The position numbers and the translations under genes were made by a program. A stretch of 64,000 bases of DNA from Hydra vulgaris. Its lineage: Eukaryota > Cnidaria > Hydrozoa > Anthoathecata > Hydridae. Below are positions 11,430 to 24,250 of the stretch, piece by piece. The stretch is from the NCBI RefSeq assembly GCF_038396675.1, contig NC_088934.1:206001-270000 (forward strand), given 5' to 3'. The first letter of the stretch is position 1. Each line of letters opens with the position of its first letter. The notes under the pieces are model-generated. The model did not search any database. It was not told where the DNA came from and saw only the letters and a list, made by a program, of their open reading frames with translations.

Positions 11430-11914
11430 TTTATATTTTAATTTGATATTAAATTTGTCATAACTTATTTTGTACTAAATTAAGTAAGCAAAATGGACCA
11501 AAATTCGCCAGTCTAAAATATTATATCATAAAGTAGAAAAAAAGCATACCTTGTATTTGAGTTTAATCTTATTTGTGTGGCAAATAGGGACGCTTGATAC
11601 TAATTTATTTAACTTAATTTGATGTTACAACTTAAAATATATTGTACTTTTTAGTTCTGTTTTAAATGCATTGCGTTATAAGATATTATATAGACCAATT
11701 TTTTTTTTTTAATTATGATAATACTACAATAAAAATTAATTATATTATCATAACAGTAAATAATTATAACTACTATATTGAATACAATAACTATACTATA
11801 AAAAAATTATTAATATAATAAAAAATATTATTTCACATTTCTTATGCCAGGTTTTTATTGAGAATAAAAAAAGTTCCGAAAGACGTGATATTTTGGCACG
11901 TAACTTTCACGTAA

Positions 11915-11928
11915 CTAACCCTAACCCT
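11915..11928 (-). repeat. Interstitial telomere-like tract at a truncation point
   Basis: CTAACCCTAACCCT occupies the exact position where homology to elements A and B ends. About two TTAGGG units are present. It is too short to be significant alone, but four other tracts of this type lie in the window, all inside broken mobile elements. Confidence 0.75.
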
Positions 11929-12129
11929 GACAATTTTTTTTATAAATATATATACATTGTATATATATTTATAAAAAAAAATGTTTTAATTTGTAAATTA
12001 AAACATTTTTTTTTACCAAAAAAAATTGAAATATTGATCCACGGTCGTTTACAAGCGCTGTTTGGTTACGCATGTGTATGTAAATAATTGAAAGTAATCA
12101 ATCGTTATCGAACCTATCGGATGAATAGT

Positions 12130-12410
12130 TTATTAGTTCGATTACTGCATGGTCCGTTGAGTGATTTTTTTAAACCCAAATTGTTTATTATATAGTATAT
12201 TATTCTCAGATGAATAATTTTACAGTCTTTCATACATAATAAGTTCTAATAATTTCGATAAACATGATAAAACAAAAAGAGGTCTATAATTATATTTGTG
12301 ACATCACTAGTCTTGACAATAGGTGTGATTTTAACAATTTTTGAACTCTGGTACAATACCGGATTTTAATGAAAAGCCTAAAATGTTACAAAGAGACAAC
12401 TCAATAATAT
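12130..12410 (-). pseudogene. LINE reverse transcriptase fragment (fingers region)
   Basis: Minus-strand translation gives, across frame changes, 'GFSLKSGIVPEFK', 'KITPIVKTSDV', 'NYRPLFVLSCLSKLLELIMY' and 'SENNILYNKQFGFK'. This is the conserved N-terminal part of CR1/L2-type reverse transcriptase. It is a short decayed piece and may belong to the same minus-strand LINE as 13770-15590. Confidence 0.75.
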
Positions 12411-12600
12411 TGAATATTGCTGAATAGTTTTAATTTAATATTGAATATTAAATTAAAACTTTGGAATATTGATACCAGAGTCATAAAATAATGTTTACAA
12501 ATATTTGCGGTGATTAAAGCCTGAGAATATCCGCCATCTAAAAATGGGTCTCTGGTCCTATGCATGGGTGTAATGAAATTAAATTTAAGTTTTTTCATAA
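12400..12600 (-). repeat. Dispersed repeat shared with 38025-38145
   Basis: The words 'ggagtcataaaa', 'ggagcctgagaa' or 'aaagcctgagaa', 'gggtctctggtcctatgcat' and 'gggtgtaatgaaatta' occur in the same order at 38025-38145. A partial relative with 'gatgattggagcctg' is at about 14643. The identity is unknown. An open frame of 65 codons covers it on the minus strand but has no recognisable motif. Confidence 0.6.
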
Positions 12601-13770
12601 TATCTTCAACTATATCGAAATTAATCGTAGGATTTAAAATTTCACATATACTTAAAAAATATAGAAGAATAGTGCATTATTGTTTTTTTAATTATTAGTT
12701 TAAAGAAATGAGAGAATTTTTACAAAAAGTTATAGAACATTGGGATAGTTTTACTATTATCAGGCATTTAAATTAAAAAATGAATTTAAGGAAATGTAAA
12801 ACTTTTTTTGCAAGTTACATCTACTAACTTTGCAACTTAGACAGTACTTAAAACCCTTTTAATTGATTTCATGCAAAATCAGAAGAGCGTTAATTGAAAC
12901 TTGTTAATTGAAAAAGTTTCTCATCGTGTTGAAAAAATAAATTTAAAACATAAAGAGCGCCAAGTAGAGTTAAAATCAAAAAAAAATTTAGTGTTGAAAA
13001 TAAAACAGCAACTCAAAGCAGGTACAAAAGGAAAGCATCTCTGAAAGAGCAAATATTGTAAATGAATTTAATTACATGATCTTGTCATAAAAGGTAGTAT
13101 CACGTTAAAGTTTTGTAAAAGGTAAGATCACTTTAAAGTCTTTTTACTATTATTAATTGGTAAAGTTGTTATTATTTAAATGTAAACTAATATTGATAAT
13201 CAAATGCTAACCAAATTTATTATTGACATTTTACTTTTACTTCCAGAAAAATATAATCACGATTAAATGTTTCTACGATTAAATGCTTCTACGATTAAAT
13301 GCTTCTACGATACATAAAAAAAAACAAAAAAAAAAGGTGATGATTTTAAATTTGGTGTTTGCTTTTTTCTTAATTTTGATTTTTTGTATTTTTACATTTG
13401 CATTAATTGTATTTTTTTTCCATAAAAGCTGCAATTAGTCAACTAATGTTAATATTTATGGGTTTTTTTTTTTAATATTGTGTTCGTATTAAATGCTAAA
13501 ATTCTTTATAACAGTCTTTTTAAAGTCCGTAGACTTATAAAATCAAGTCTAGGTAACAAAAAATATATATACATATATATAAAGTACAAACAAAAGTATC
13601 TGATAGAAGATCCTAATGATCTTATCCCCAAAATGATCTTATCGCCAGAATAATGATCTTATATCCAGAACCTTTTTACAAAAACCACATGAATTACAAT
13701 ACCAGAAAGAAAATACTTATAATATAAAGAAACACATTAAATCATAAAGTTTCATTATATATTGTATATT
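12600..13770. other. AT-rich stretch with two short tandem repeats
   Basis: No gene was seen. A 16-bp unit (TTCTACGATTAAATGC and variants) is repeated three times at about 13258-13310. A unit around AATGATCTTATCNCCAGA is repeated three times at about 13614-13670. Both are simple tandem duplications. Confidence 0.7.
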
Positions 13771-15590
13771 AAAAAATATTTAAAAATATAAAATAAAATA
13801 AAACTTTTAAATAATTTCAGTTAAGAGAATGAAATTTTTTAACCTATTTTTAGAGACTGGAAGAGTAATCAACAAATCAAAATTTGGTATAACTATCATA
13901 TTCCATAGATGTGACGCATGATATGAAATACAAAATTGATTACATCTTGTTTTACGAAGCGGTTCATTTACAAAATTATTATTTCTTAAGGCTTATTTGT
14001 TTATGGGTTTCAAATTAAATAAATCTTTAAAATCTAAACGGGCATAAATCGTTTTTACACATATAAATGAAACATAAAACATTAAATACATTTAATTTGT
14101 ATGCGTTGAGTATTCTTGTTTCCATATAATATTTTAGTATGCACAGAGTGTGCCAAAATTAAAAAAAAAAATGTGTTTAATATAGGTTTAATGGTAATAT
14201 TTGTTTTCCATACTTATGAAGCTTTAATAAAATGATATTTGTTAGTCATAAGCTTTTAAATTAAAGTTTATATGACCTGTTGAAGATAAAAACTTTATTT
14301 TGATTTGTAAATTTTATTTAACTTTGAAGTTGATTGTTTTTGTATGTTTTTTAAATGCAAATTTTTACCCTCTTTAGTTAATTAAAAAAAGCTCCAAAAT
14401 ACTCCAGTCTGAAAATACTTTAAAATCTTTATTAAGTATATATATAATAATTTAAAATTGATTAGAGCCTCAACTAAGTACCACCTTGTCTAAAAAATAA
14501 CTTTTAGACATCAGAAGGAGTGGTGCTAGCATTTTTTGGTCTTCAAGATATCTAGCTTCGGGACATTGAGCAAACTCCAAACATTTGTATGTTTATACTT
14601 ATGTATACTTAAGTCAAATAACGATGCTTTGCAGAAAATTGCGATGATTGGAGCCTGTGATCAAAAAAACCCAAAAATTTTAGCCCTTCCCCCTGCCCCA
14701 AACGCGAGAGCAACAAATTGATGAAACAATTTTTGAACTATTTTCAACTAGACTTATATTTATCAATAAAATTTAAATTTCATATTAAAATATTTAAGAG
14801 TTCAAAAATTATGACCATATAAAGTTTAAACACCCTCAATTTGAGGGGGTTGCAAATTTTAAATAGTCATGATTTTTGAACGTTGAGAAATTATACTATG
14901 AAACTTTAAATACAATTTTAAAAATTTTTTTTTTCTTTTGATCAAAAATATATTTAGAAGATCCAAATATCTTTTTTAAAGCTAATTTAGTATTATTTAT
15001 GACTCACTGTGATATATGAGAACCGATCTGTAAAATTGATTAAACGCATTAAATGTTTCTGACGGCGGTAAGGACGTTTTAACTTACTTTTGCCTGTACT
15101 ACCCAGGCAGTAAATGCATAATTTGTATAACTAAGAACAAATGAGTAATAAAGTTAAACATTTTTTTAAACTTTTTTTATTTAAATATATTCTGGTCTTG
15201 TGTAAGATTCCAATACTTTTAGACACTTTTGCGCAAACGAAATTAATGTGTTGTTTCCATGCGATGTTCTCGTCAAGAAAAACACCTAATAATTTTGTTA
15301 CTAAATCTCTTTTATTTTAACTTGATCAACAAAAATTTGCGGCATATTTGTCGGCAAGAAACGTTTTTTGGAGAGGAAACGAAAGAGAACTTAATTTGTT
15401 TTGTTTATGATTAAAATTAATTTGAAAGAATTTGATAATTTTTGAAAAATATATAATTTATACTTTCTGCAGTTCATCATTCATAGTCAAAAAGAGCTGC
15501 TAAATATTATTATTAGAGAGAAGCAAATTAGTATCATCTGCAAACATGATACTTAAAAGATTTGAGGCTTTATAAAAAAACGCACTTTGC
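13770..15590 (-). pseudogene. Minus-strand LINE ORF2 3' part, interrupted
   Basis: Reading from high to low coordinate: [13 protein letters not shown] (the catalytic YADD-type box, about 15555-15517), then VTKLLGVFLDENIAWKQHIN and SKSIGILHKTRIYL (about 15301-15190), and much further down the C-terminal HLWNMIVIPNFDLLITLPVS (about 13910-13840) ending at a stop near 13820. This order is that of a CR1/L2/Jockey-type ORF2. About 0.7 kb of unrelated AT-rich sequence (roughly 14350-15100) separates the two halves, including a repeat shared with 62870-62945 ('gagcaaactccaaacattt'). It is a dead copy. Confidence 0.75.
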
Positions 15591-15683
15591 ACTTTAAGCA
15601 GAGCAGATGTGTTGAAGAAGTAAAAAAAAGTGAAAAAACAAATTAAATATTTTTTTTTTAATATATTCATCTTAAAATGTTTA

Positions 15684-15843
<160 letters not shown>

Positions 15844-15903
15844 TTTACATATATATGTTGTATATCTATAAAAATATAAACCGATATTAAAAAAACATAA
15901 AAA

Positions 15904-16402
15904 ATGGATAACGATAAAGTAATTACGATGGGAATGCTTAGAGAACTCATGTCATTGCAAGGAGATACAATTTTCAAATGTTTTACGAAACCGACGTAAC
16001 AATCTAAGAATTGTCGGAATCAAAGAAGCAAATAACGAAACATTTAATGATGTTTTAAAAAAAGCCTACTATTTAAGGAAGACCTTGAAAGAAAAGAAAA
16101 GCGGATCCAGCTAATATAGAAAGAGCACATCGTGTCGGTAAATTTAATGGTAAGCCTAGAACTATTGTCTGCAAAATATTAAACTGGCAGGACAAGGAAA
16201 GCATCTTATCTAACGCTCGTAAACTCAAGGGAAAAAACATATTTATCAACGAAGACTATAGCAATGAAACAATGCGAATTCGTAAAGAGCTTTTTGTCCA
16301 AGCAAAAATACATCGTGATAACAGAAAATACGCGAAAATCATATATAATCGATTAGTGGTAAGAGAAATGAAAAACGAGAACGAGGGTGTTAAAAGCAAG
16401 TA
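15904..16402 (+). pseudogene. LINE ORF1 (RNA-binding protein), frameshifted
   Basis: An ATG at 15904 ([20 protein letters not shown]) opens a frame that, after frame changes, gives [16 protein letters not shown] (about 16003), IERAHRVGKFNGKPRTIVCK (about 16115-16173), GKNIFINEDYSNETMRIRKE and ends at a stop near 16400. This is the RRM-like 'transposase 22'/L1-ORF1 type of nucleic acid-binding protein found in many LINEs. It precedes the ORF2 remnant at 16471. Indels near 15977 and 16090 break it. Confidence 0.75.
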
Positions 16403-16470
16403 ATTTATTTATTTACGTTTTAATTATTTTATTAAGTACTAAATTAAGGTTTTTATTAAGGATTATATTA

Positions 16471-19110
16471 ACAATGAATATATCTAAAACAATGCATAAT
16501 AATGAAGCTAATTTGACAAAATTAATATCACCTATTTTTGAAATTTTGAAATATAACAAAAATGATTATAATTTTTTGACTGAAATAGATATTAACTGCT
16601 TAAATAATGAATATTATAAACCAGAAGAATTTAAGAGAGAAAAACGTAACAAAGATTTAAACATTTAAGTATTAATATACGGTCAATGAACAAAAATTTT
16701 GAATCATTTAAACATTTTTAATATTCTTTAAATGATCTTTTTAATGTAATATGTATATCAGAAACTTGGGAAGATGCAAATTTGCCCATGCCCGAAAATT
16801 CCCTTTACAATTTAGATTCACATAAAATGATAAGTCAACCACGTGTAATCAGCAAGGGAGGTGGCGTTGCAATATATATTCTTGATAAATTTGAGTTTAA
16901 AAAAAGCAACACATTTTCAAAAACAAATAAACATATTGAAGCTTTGTGCATTGAAGTGTTAAATACTTCTGGTAAATCGTTTTTAATCTCCTCATTGTAT
17001 CGACCGCAATGTGGTAAACAAGTTAACTTCCTTAATATCTTTAGAAATTTTATGTCTCAAATGAGTAAACCAAACAAGCACGTTTTTTTCGCGGGAGATA
17101 CAAATATGGACGCATTATGTTATGAAAAGTTTGCAAGCATAAAAAACTTTTTCAACTAACTATTTGAATTTAATGTAACACCCACCATTTTTAAACCCAC
17201 CCGCATTACTAACTAATCATCTTCTGTTATTGACAATATTTTAACAAACAGTTCCCTAAATACTAAATTTGAATCAGGCCTTTTTATTGCAGACTTTTCT
17301 GATCATTTTCCGGTTTTCCATATAGCATGCGAAGTACTATCTAATATTGACAATAAAAAAATCTTTGTGACTTACAGAAATCTTTCTATAAGAAACCTAA
17401 ATAATTTAAAAAAAAACTCCAAATAGAACGATGGGACAACGTTTATTCATCAACAGATCCTAATATTGCTTTTGATAATTTCTCAAGTACATTTCAAAAT
17501 ATCTTTGATAATATATGCCCAAAAATATCTACAGAAATAAAAAACAAAGGATATAAGAATCCATGGAGGACAATAACTTTAATTAAAGCATCAAAAAGTA
17601 AACAAAAACTTTAGGTAAAATTTTCAAAATCAAAAAATAAAGATGATGAAAAAATCTACAAAAATTATAAAAAGTTTTTTCAACATAATATAAAAGAAGC
17701 AAAAATAAGATATTTTTCCAATCAGCTTGATAAGCATAAATTCTATATAAAAAGGACTTGGGCTGTTATTATCCAACTAACAGGAAGAGAAAAAAAGAAG
17801 CATACTTGCTTACCACAAAAATTAATTTCCGATAAAAAAATTATAACAAGTGAATCAAATATATGTCAAGAATTTAACAAATATTTTGTTAATGTAGGCC
17901 CCTCTCTTGCTTCTAACATTGTGCAACCAAATAAAACATTTAATAATTTTTGGGAGAAAAACCCAACACTAGTATAAATAATGAAAAGATAACTAAACTT
18001 GAATTTAATAAAGCAATTATTGAACTTAAACGCAACAAGTCATGTGGATATGATGGTATTTCCAGTAATGTAGCTATTTATGTTATGAACAGCATTAGTA
18101 AACCATTATTTTATTTAATATCATCTTCATTTGAAAATAGTATATTCCCTGACAAACTTAAATTAGCCAACATTAATCCCATTCTCAAAAAAGGTGATTG
18201 CAATAATATTTCTAACTACCGACCTATTTCTCTACTCCCAGTTTTTTCAAAAGTATATGAGATAGTAATTTATAATTAATAGTTAGAGTTAATAAGTACT
18301 TTACATTAAACAATTTATTATACAAAAATCAGTTTGGATTTCAAAGTAATTGCACTACTGAACATGCTATTATTAAACTTGCTGACAAAATATATATGTC
18401 GTTTGATTGTGATAAACTGGTATTAGGAGTTTTTATTGATCTTTCCAAGGCCTTTGATACAGTTGATCCCAGTATTTTACTTTCCAAGCTAAAATATTAC
18501 GGCATAATAGGCTCAACATTTAAGTAGATTCAAAGCTACTTGTCTAACAGAAAGCAATTAGTACGACTAGAAAAGTCAGGAGCCTTTGATATTACGTGTA
18601 AAGTTCCTCAGGGTTCAATCCTAGGTCCATTATTGTTTTTAATATATATTAACGATATGCATAAAGCTTCCCAAAAAATATCTACTATTATGTATGCTGA
18701 CGATACAAATTTATTTTTTAATCACCCTGATGCAAAGACTTTGTTTGAAACTATGAATATTGAACTCGAAAATTTCAACCTCTGGTTCATAGCTAATAAA
18801 TTATCCCTAAATTGTATAAAAACTAGCTTTACTATATTTCATAAAAAAAAACAATCAATTAATCTTCCGTTAAAGCTGCCTAAACTGTTTATTAATAAAA
18901 ATTAAATTGAACGTGACAAATGCACAAAATTTTTGAGAGTACTTTTTGATGAAAATTTGTCATGGAGAAACCATATTGGTTTTCTTGAAACAAAAGTGTC
19001 CTCTGTAATAGGTGTTTTGTATAAGTCAAGACCTTTTCTCAATACTAAATCACGTAATATGCTTTACTTTAGTCTTGTACATAGTCAGCTTTTGTACGCA
19101 AATATTGTAT
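16471..19110 (+). pseudogene. LINE ORF2: endonuclease plus reverse transcriptase, split by EnSpm
   Basis: Domains in order: apurinic-type endonuclease with NVICISETW (about 16744), HVFFAGDTNMD (about 17080) and DFSDHFPVF (about 17296); a linker; then reverse transcriptase with NKSCGYDGISSN (about 18030), NYRPISLLPVFSKVYE (about 18215), [14 protein letters not shown] (about 18427), VPQGSILGPLLFLIYINDM (about 18603) and MYADDTNLFF (catalytic Asp pair, about 18691). The C-terminal domain (LLYANIV at 19110) is cut by the EnSpm-like element and resumes at 29009. The frame is broken by several stops and shifts. The type is CR1/L2-like. Confidence 0.85.
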
Positions 19111-19269
19111 CCCAGTGGGCATTTTGACGTCCTATCAAACCTATTATGGTCGTCGTATTTAGGCATGACACCGAAATCTAGCAATAATTTCTTTTTTCAA
19201 GTTAAAAATTTATTTACTTGTTTAAATGCTATACATGCTATAATAGAAAAAAATTGAAGAATTTTTATA

Positions 19270-21315
19270 TTATTTAATTCCTTCTTTTTGCGATTTCGGC
19301 ATTGCACGTTTTAACAAGTCGTCAACAAGTGTCTCAATATTGCCCACGTCAAAACCATCTTTTTCTGAGATGAGCGCTTCTAAAACAAGCAAAATTTAGA
19401 ACTATTTTTCATTTATATTTAAATGTTATTATGACTTTTTTGTTCTTTATAAAAATAAATAATAAAAACTAATAAAAACTTTAAGTTAATTACAATGTAA
19501 TTAGGTATGTAAACTAACTTTTTAAATATTTATATTACGTTGTGGCAACAAATTTTCGTTTTCCTTTTATCCCATCTTTACTGAAGCAGCTTTGCAAAGG
19601 TTGTGCCATTTTGCTGTCTAACACATTTTTAACAAGTCGATGTGGCGTTGAACCACCAACCCGTTTAATCTGTGTAATCTAGAGTCAATAAAAACTTTAG
19701 TTAAAAAAAAAAGCAAACAAATCTCAATCTTGTTTCTATTTGAGGAAAGACAAAAACATTGCATTGTAAAATAAAATCAATTGTAAATACAAATAGCATT
19801 GTAAATAAAATTGTAAACTTCTAATAAAAAAAAATTTAGCTTTTTTAGTTTTGAGTTGTGTTTTTAAAAGTAACATTTAAAACTGTTGATTAAATTTACT
19901 TTTCTATAAGGTGGAAAAAATAAAGAAATTGACAAAATTACCTTTTGAAACCTAGCTGCTTTACTGGAGTTTAATCCATTTTCTTCCTCATCAAGCCTGT
20001 ATCACTGTAACCTTCCACAACAAACACTGTATCTATTGGTTCTGTTAAAATATCACAATTTGAGAACCCACTGGGTCCCGCAGCATTATTTTCAAGTAGC
20101 TCAAGACGATCTTTTGATTCACCTTAACTTGATCAAATTGACTTGTTAGTTCCATGAAAATTGCATATTGAAACTCTGAAAAAAAAAGCGAAAATTTAAT
20201 TAAATATTTAATTTGCGATTTTTCAAAATTAACAAAATATTTATTATTAATTGCAACTTTTAAATTATATTTAATTACATTTAATTATATAATATTAAAT
20301 TCTTAATTCTGAAACTAAAATGAATTAAAAATATTATTATCAATATAATACAAAAAAATGAAACAATTTTCATAAATGAAAAACAATTGATAAAATATTT
20401 ACAAGTAAATACAAAAGTACTCACGTTTGTTTGACATTTCCTTGAAAGAAACTCCACCATCGCCTATATTTGAATGTTTCCTTTTTAAATTACCTGTTTT
20501 AAAATCAAGTTGAAAATATAGTTGAAAAAATATATAGTTTTTCTGAAATATCTTTAAATATAACTTCATCACCTGTATTTGAACATTTATTGCTCAGCCT
20601 ATGAGTAAATACACTGCTCATAGGTTCATTAGAATTAAAAATGAAGTCTAGCTCTGGACTAGGTGCTCGAACTTTTTTTGATTTTCCAAAAGGTTTTCCA
20701 GCATTTTTGTTAACGAAATCAGGTGGAAAATCAGGCAACAGACCTGGAGCTTGGGCTGGTTTCAGTTTTTCTAATGCAAAAAAATAATAAAGTTGAAATA
20801 AATACTAGTCAAACAAATACTTTTTCTGGAATACCTTTACATAAAACTTCGTCACCTGTATTTGAATATCTATTGCTCAGCTTATGAGAAAATCCACTGT
20901 TTACAGGTTCATTAGAATTAAAAATCAAGTCTAGCTCTGGACTGGGTGCTCAAACTTCTTTTGATTATCCTTACGGTTGATACAAAAAAATTATTTGTAC
21001 ACTCATAATAATTTTTTTATCAAGAGAAATTATAAATAATAAAAAATATAAACCGTGATTTTCTGACTCATCTTCTGTTTGAAATTCAAGCATCTGGTTG
21101 CATGTCTCCAATGTTCCAGCTTCCAAAATAAATTCAATAAAATCATATTCTTTCCAGCCTGGTTCCGGAACAGCCCACTCAGAAATATAAGTTCCAAGAG
21201 TTTTGTATCCTTTGGGTGGGAAATAAACAATACATTTGTCTAAACTAACCCAATGAGAAGAAACCACTGTCTTGGTTGGTAGACCTTTTTCAGTTATAAC
21301 AACAATATTAAAAAG
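19270..21315 (-). pseudogene. EnSpm accessory gene with DUF4806-like domain, multi-exon
   Basis: Probable exons, 5' to 3': 21315-21054 (LFNIVVITEKGLPTKTVVSS, then VSLDKCIVYFPPKG), after an AG acceptor and ending before GTTTAT; about 20772-20570 (APGLLPDFPPDF, RAPSPELDFIFNSNEP); about 20180-19945 (EFQYAIFMELTSQFD, DTVFVVEGYSD); about 19680-19555 (RVGGSTPHRLVKNVLDSKM); and 19390-19270 (ALISEKDGFDVGNIETLVDD, then a TAA). The last two exons match the DUF4806 pattern that I recall from animal EnSpm elements. Its function is unknown; it presumably assists transposition. One frameshift lies near 20125, and an exon duplicate (20830-20975) sits in an intron. Confidence 0.65.
20530..20975 (-). repeat. 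Duplicated exon inside the DUF4806-like gene
   Basis: About 145 bp at 20830-20975 closely match 20530-20680. Both carry 'ttcatcacctgtatttgaa'-type words, 'ttcattagaattaaaaat' and 'tctagctctggact'. The 20530 copy has the open exon (SPELDFIFNSNEP), while the 20830 copy has stops in that frame. It is a tandem exon duplication with one decayed copy. Confidence 0.8.
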
Positions 21316-23920
21316 CCTGAGAATAAAAAAAAGAATTAATGAACAAATCAAATGTACATACACATTACATTAGTCTTGAACATCTTTTTACTTTTTTTTA
21401 AATTAGAAGCATAAACCATTCAATTTTTTTTTTACATATAATCGCATATTTAACTTCAGATATTCTAAGTTTTTTAAACAGATTAATAATAAAACCGAAG
21501 TTTAAATAAATCTATTCTCATAAAAAAGGTTTAGAAATAGAAAATTTTAATATAAATAAAGGTTTATTTAGTTGTTTTTTTTTTCAGCCCAAATTTACAC
21601 AATTTAGTAATGGTATGATAACTTGATCATTTCCATGTGCTGAGCAAACACATTTTCTCCATTTTATATTTGGACAAGTTATTTGATTTGACCAAAGTGT
21701 ATCTTTTCTTATAAGAAATATTTGAAGAGTCTTAGAAAAAATAAAATCTTCAAAAAAATTGTCTAGTTCACTCTTTTTGTACATCTTGCATACTAATCTA
21801 CCATCAGGCAAAATGTTATTCACAAAGCATATACAATCTTGAGTATTAAACCAAGATTTAGTAGGTCAATTAATTTTGGTAATAGTAATTGTTTTCTCAG
21901 AGTAAGTATCTTTTAATTCATGAAGCTTTTTAACTATTTCTATTAATGGATTCTGTTTACCACGTACCAATCCTAAAAAAATCAAAAGGTTTTTAAATAA
22001 TTTTCAAATTGAAAACATGAAAAAACATCAAGAGAAGATTGAAAAAATTCAATATTATCAGGAAGATGCTTGAGGTTATGTATATTGTATACAGTGAAAG
22101 TATCACCACAATGCTCATGTGCATTAGCAACAAAATAATTTAAAAGTTGCCTTGCTGAATTTAGATAACTGCATCACAAGATGGTTTCCTCTTCACATAG
22201 CATGCGTATTGCAAGGGCTAAACTCAAAAAATATTTGTACCTTTTTGGTTCCAGAACATCCTTTAGTACAGCAATGCCTGTGTATAGAAAAAAAGTTCTA
22301 AATTCAGTAGCCTTCCACCGATTAACTTCAGTTAGTTCACGTGGTTGTCTCACAAAATCTGAAGGTAATTTTCCTTTTAGTTCACTTAAACGATGAGATA
22401 TCTCTATCAGATCTGCAGAAGCCAATCTTCCTGAAAGTATCTGTGGATATCCTCCTTTTAAATACAATAAAATACAACGCATTACTCCTAAACAAACTAG
22501 ATGCATATAGTTTAATGGAAACTGCTGAACAAGATCTAGTTGTTGAATTTCATACAATGGAGTCTATATGCTGATGAGATCTGCTTTCATTATCTAGTTG
22601 AGCATACTGACCCGAACATAACCCATTATCAGTTCTTTTTAAAACCAAATTACTATTAATTGTACCATAAACTCTACGACCTTTAACACACACAATAGCC
22701 TCATCACATTTCTCACAGGCATAGTAACCACTATGTTGTACAATACCCTTCAGAAAACTGCGAGCAGGCGAACCACATGGTATTGCAAAGATTGAGACAT
22801 AATAGGATTTACCACATAAAACAACTGTTTTATTATGCAGCTCTTTCAGCTTATGTGTAAAATTGGTCAAAAACTCAATAGGATTTAGTTTTTTCTGACC
22901 ACCATATAAGGCAACAGTAAAAGGTTGAAAAACAGAAAATTGGGATGTAATGGGCCATAATTGGTATCCCGATGATTTAAAAATAGGGAGACCATCTACA
23001 TTAAAGAGTAGCTTAATTTCATCACAGTTATATGCACTGCGCTTTAAAATCGTTTTAAGGCCTTCCTTTATGCCAAGGTATTTAAATTCACCTTCATTTA
23101 TTTCGATTCTATCAACTTTGTTCAATGTTCCTTAAACTGTTCTTGAATCTTTTGGAAGTTGGTACCCATGATTTCTTAAAATTGTTAATAAGTCATTAAT
23201 ATATTCTCGTGTAGTTTGATGTTTTAATTCCCAAATACGAATGTCTTTTAATATTGACTATCATCCATTAACTCACAAAATTCAGTATCTGAAGGATAAA
23301 TGAAACTATCAAAACTTTGCGAAACACTATTTATTTTGGGCTGATGATCACAATCTGATTCATTTTCACTTTCTGATTGCAACAAACAACCCTAATTAAA
23401 AGTTTTTAAAGCTAAGTTTTCACTAAAATTTGAATCATTTGCTGGGGAATCAATACTTTGTGAAATTACATACACATGACTATGGTTATTATGCCAGTTA
23501 GCTATACGCTTCCTAAAAAAACACTTTGCAAATAATAAACTTGTGTAAAATATACACATAATAAAACTGATTTAAATAGAGATGAGGTGGTAAATTTATT
23601 TTACTCAATTTGTAACTAATATCATTATTATTAAAAACTTTTTCATATATGTAATATTAATTTATTATTATACAGTTGAAATGAAAATTTAAGAAAAGAT
23701 GAAGTTGAAATTAGTTGAAATTTAAAACACATTTAGAATTAAATATACATCATTTAAATTAGATATATCTTTTGAATCTTACCTCTAGGACTCCTAGAAC
23801 TAAGATTACCAGAAAATACTAATATATATTTTTAATAAGTACTCTAAAATTTCAAAAGAGGAAAAAAACATGGAAGCTGTCTATAAAACATGTAAATAAT
23901 CAATAGGTATTTTAGTCTAC

Positions 23921-24250
23921 TAGATTAAAATATTTATGCAAAAACTATATCATATAGTTTTAGTATAGATATTTTAATCTAATAGATTATTATATCAGTA
24001 GATATTTTAATCTAGCTAGAGTAAAATATCAGGGTTAGGGTTAGGGTTAGGGCTAGGGTTAGGGTTAGGGTTCTAGCTAGATTAAAATATCTACTGATTT
24101 GGGTTCTAGCTAGATTAAAATATCTACTGATTAGGAATCTAGCTAGATTAAAATATCTACTGATATAATTATCTATTAGATTAAAATATCTATACTAAAA
24201 CTATATGATATAGTTTTTGTATAAATATTTTAATCTAGCAGATTAGACTA
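23921..24250. repeat. Large palindrome with telomere-like centre in transposase intron 1
   Basis: About 100 bases on the left (23925-24020, containing ATATCATATAGTTTTAGTAT and 'atcagtagatattttaatct') are the near-complement of 24135-24245. Between them lie the telomere-like tract at 24032-24072 and two additional copies of CTAGCTAGATTAAAATATCT on the right arm side. The unit 'ctagctagattaaaatatctactgat' therefore occurs three times in a row on the right. The structure lies between exon 1 and exon 2 of the transposase and would extrude as a long cruciform. Confidence 0.85.
24032..24072 (+). repeat. Interstitial telomere-like tract, about 7 units
   Basis: A run of GGGTTA units with one variant (GGGCTA) fills the centre of the palindrome at 23921-24250. 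It is one of five such tracts in the window. Confidence 0.9.

Larger units (their letters stand above)
10956..11915 (-). mobile_element. Truncated piece of EnSpm-like element B
   Basis: This stretch is the near-perfect reverse complement of about 41765-42732 and also matches about 27766-28680 in element A. It includes the CACGTAACTTTCACGTAACT subterminal repeats at its right end. In elements A and B the sequence continues for about 60-70 more bases to a GCCTACTGGG tip. Here it stops and is replaced by telomere-like repeats at 11915. It therefore lost its tip. Confidence 0.85.
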
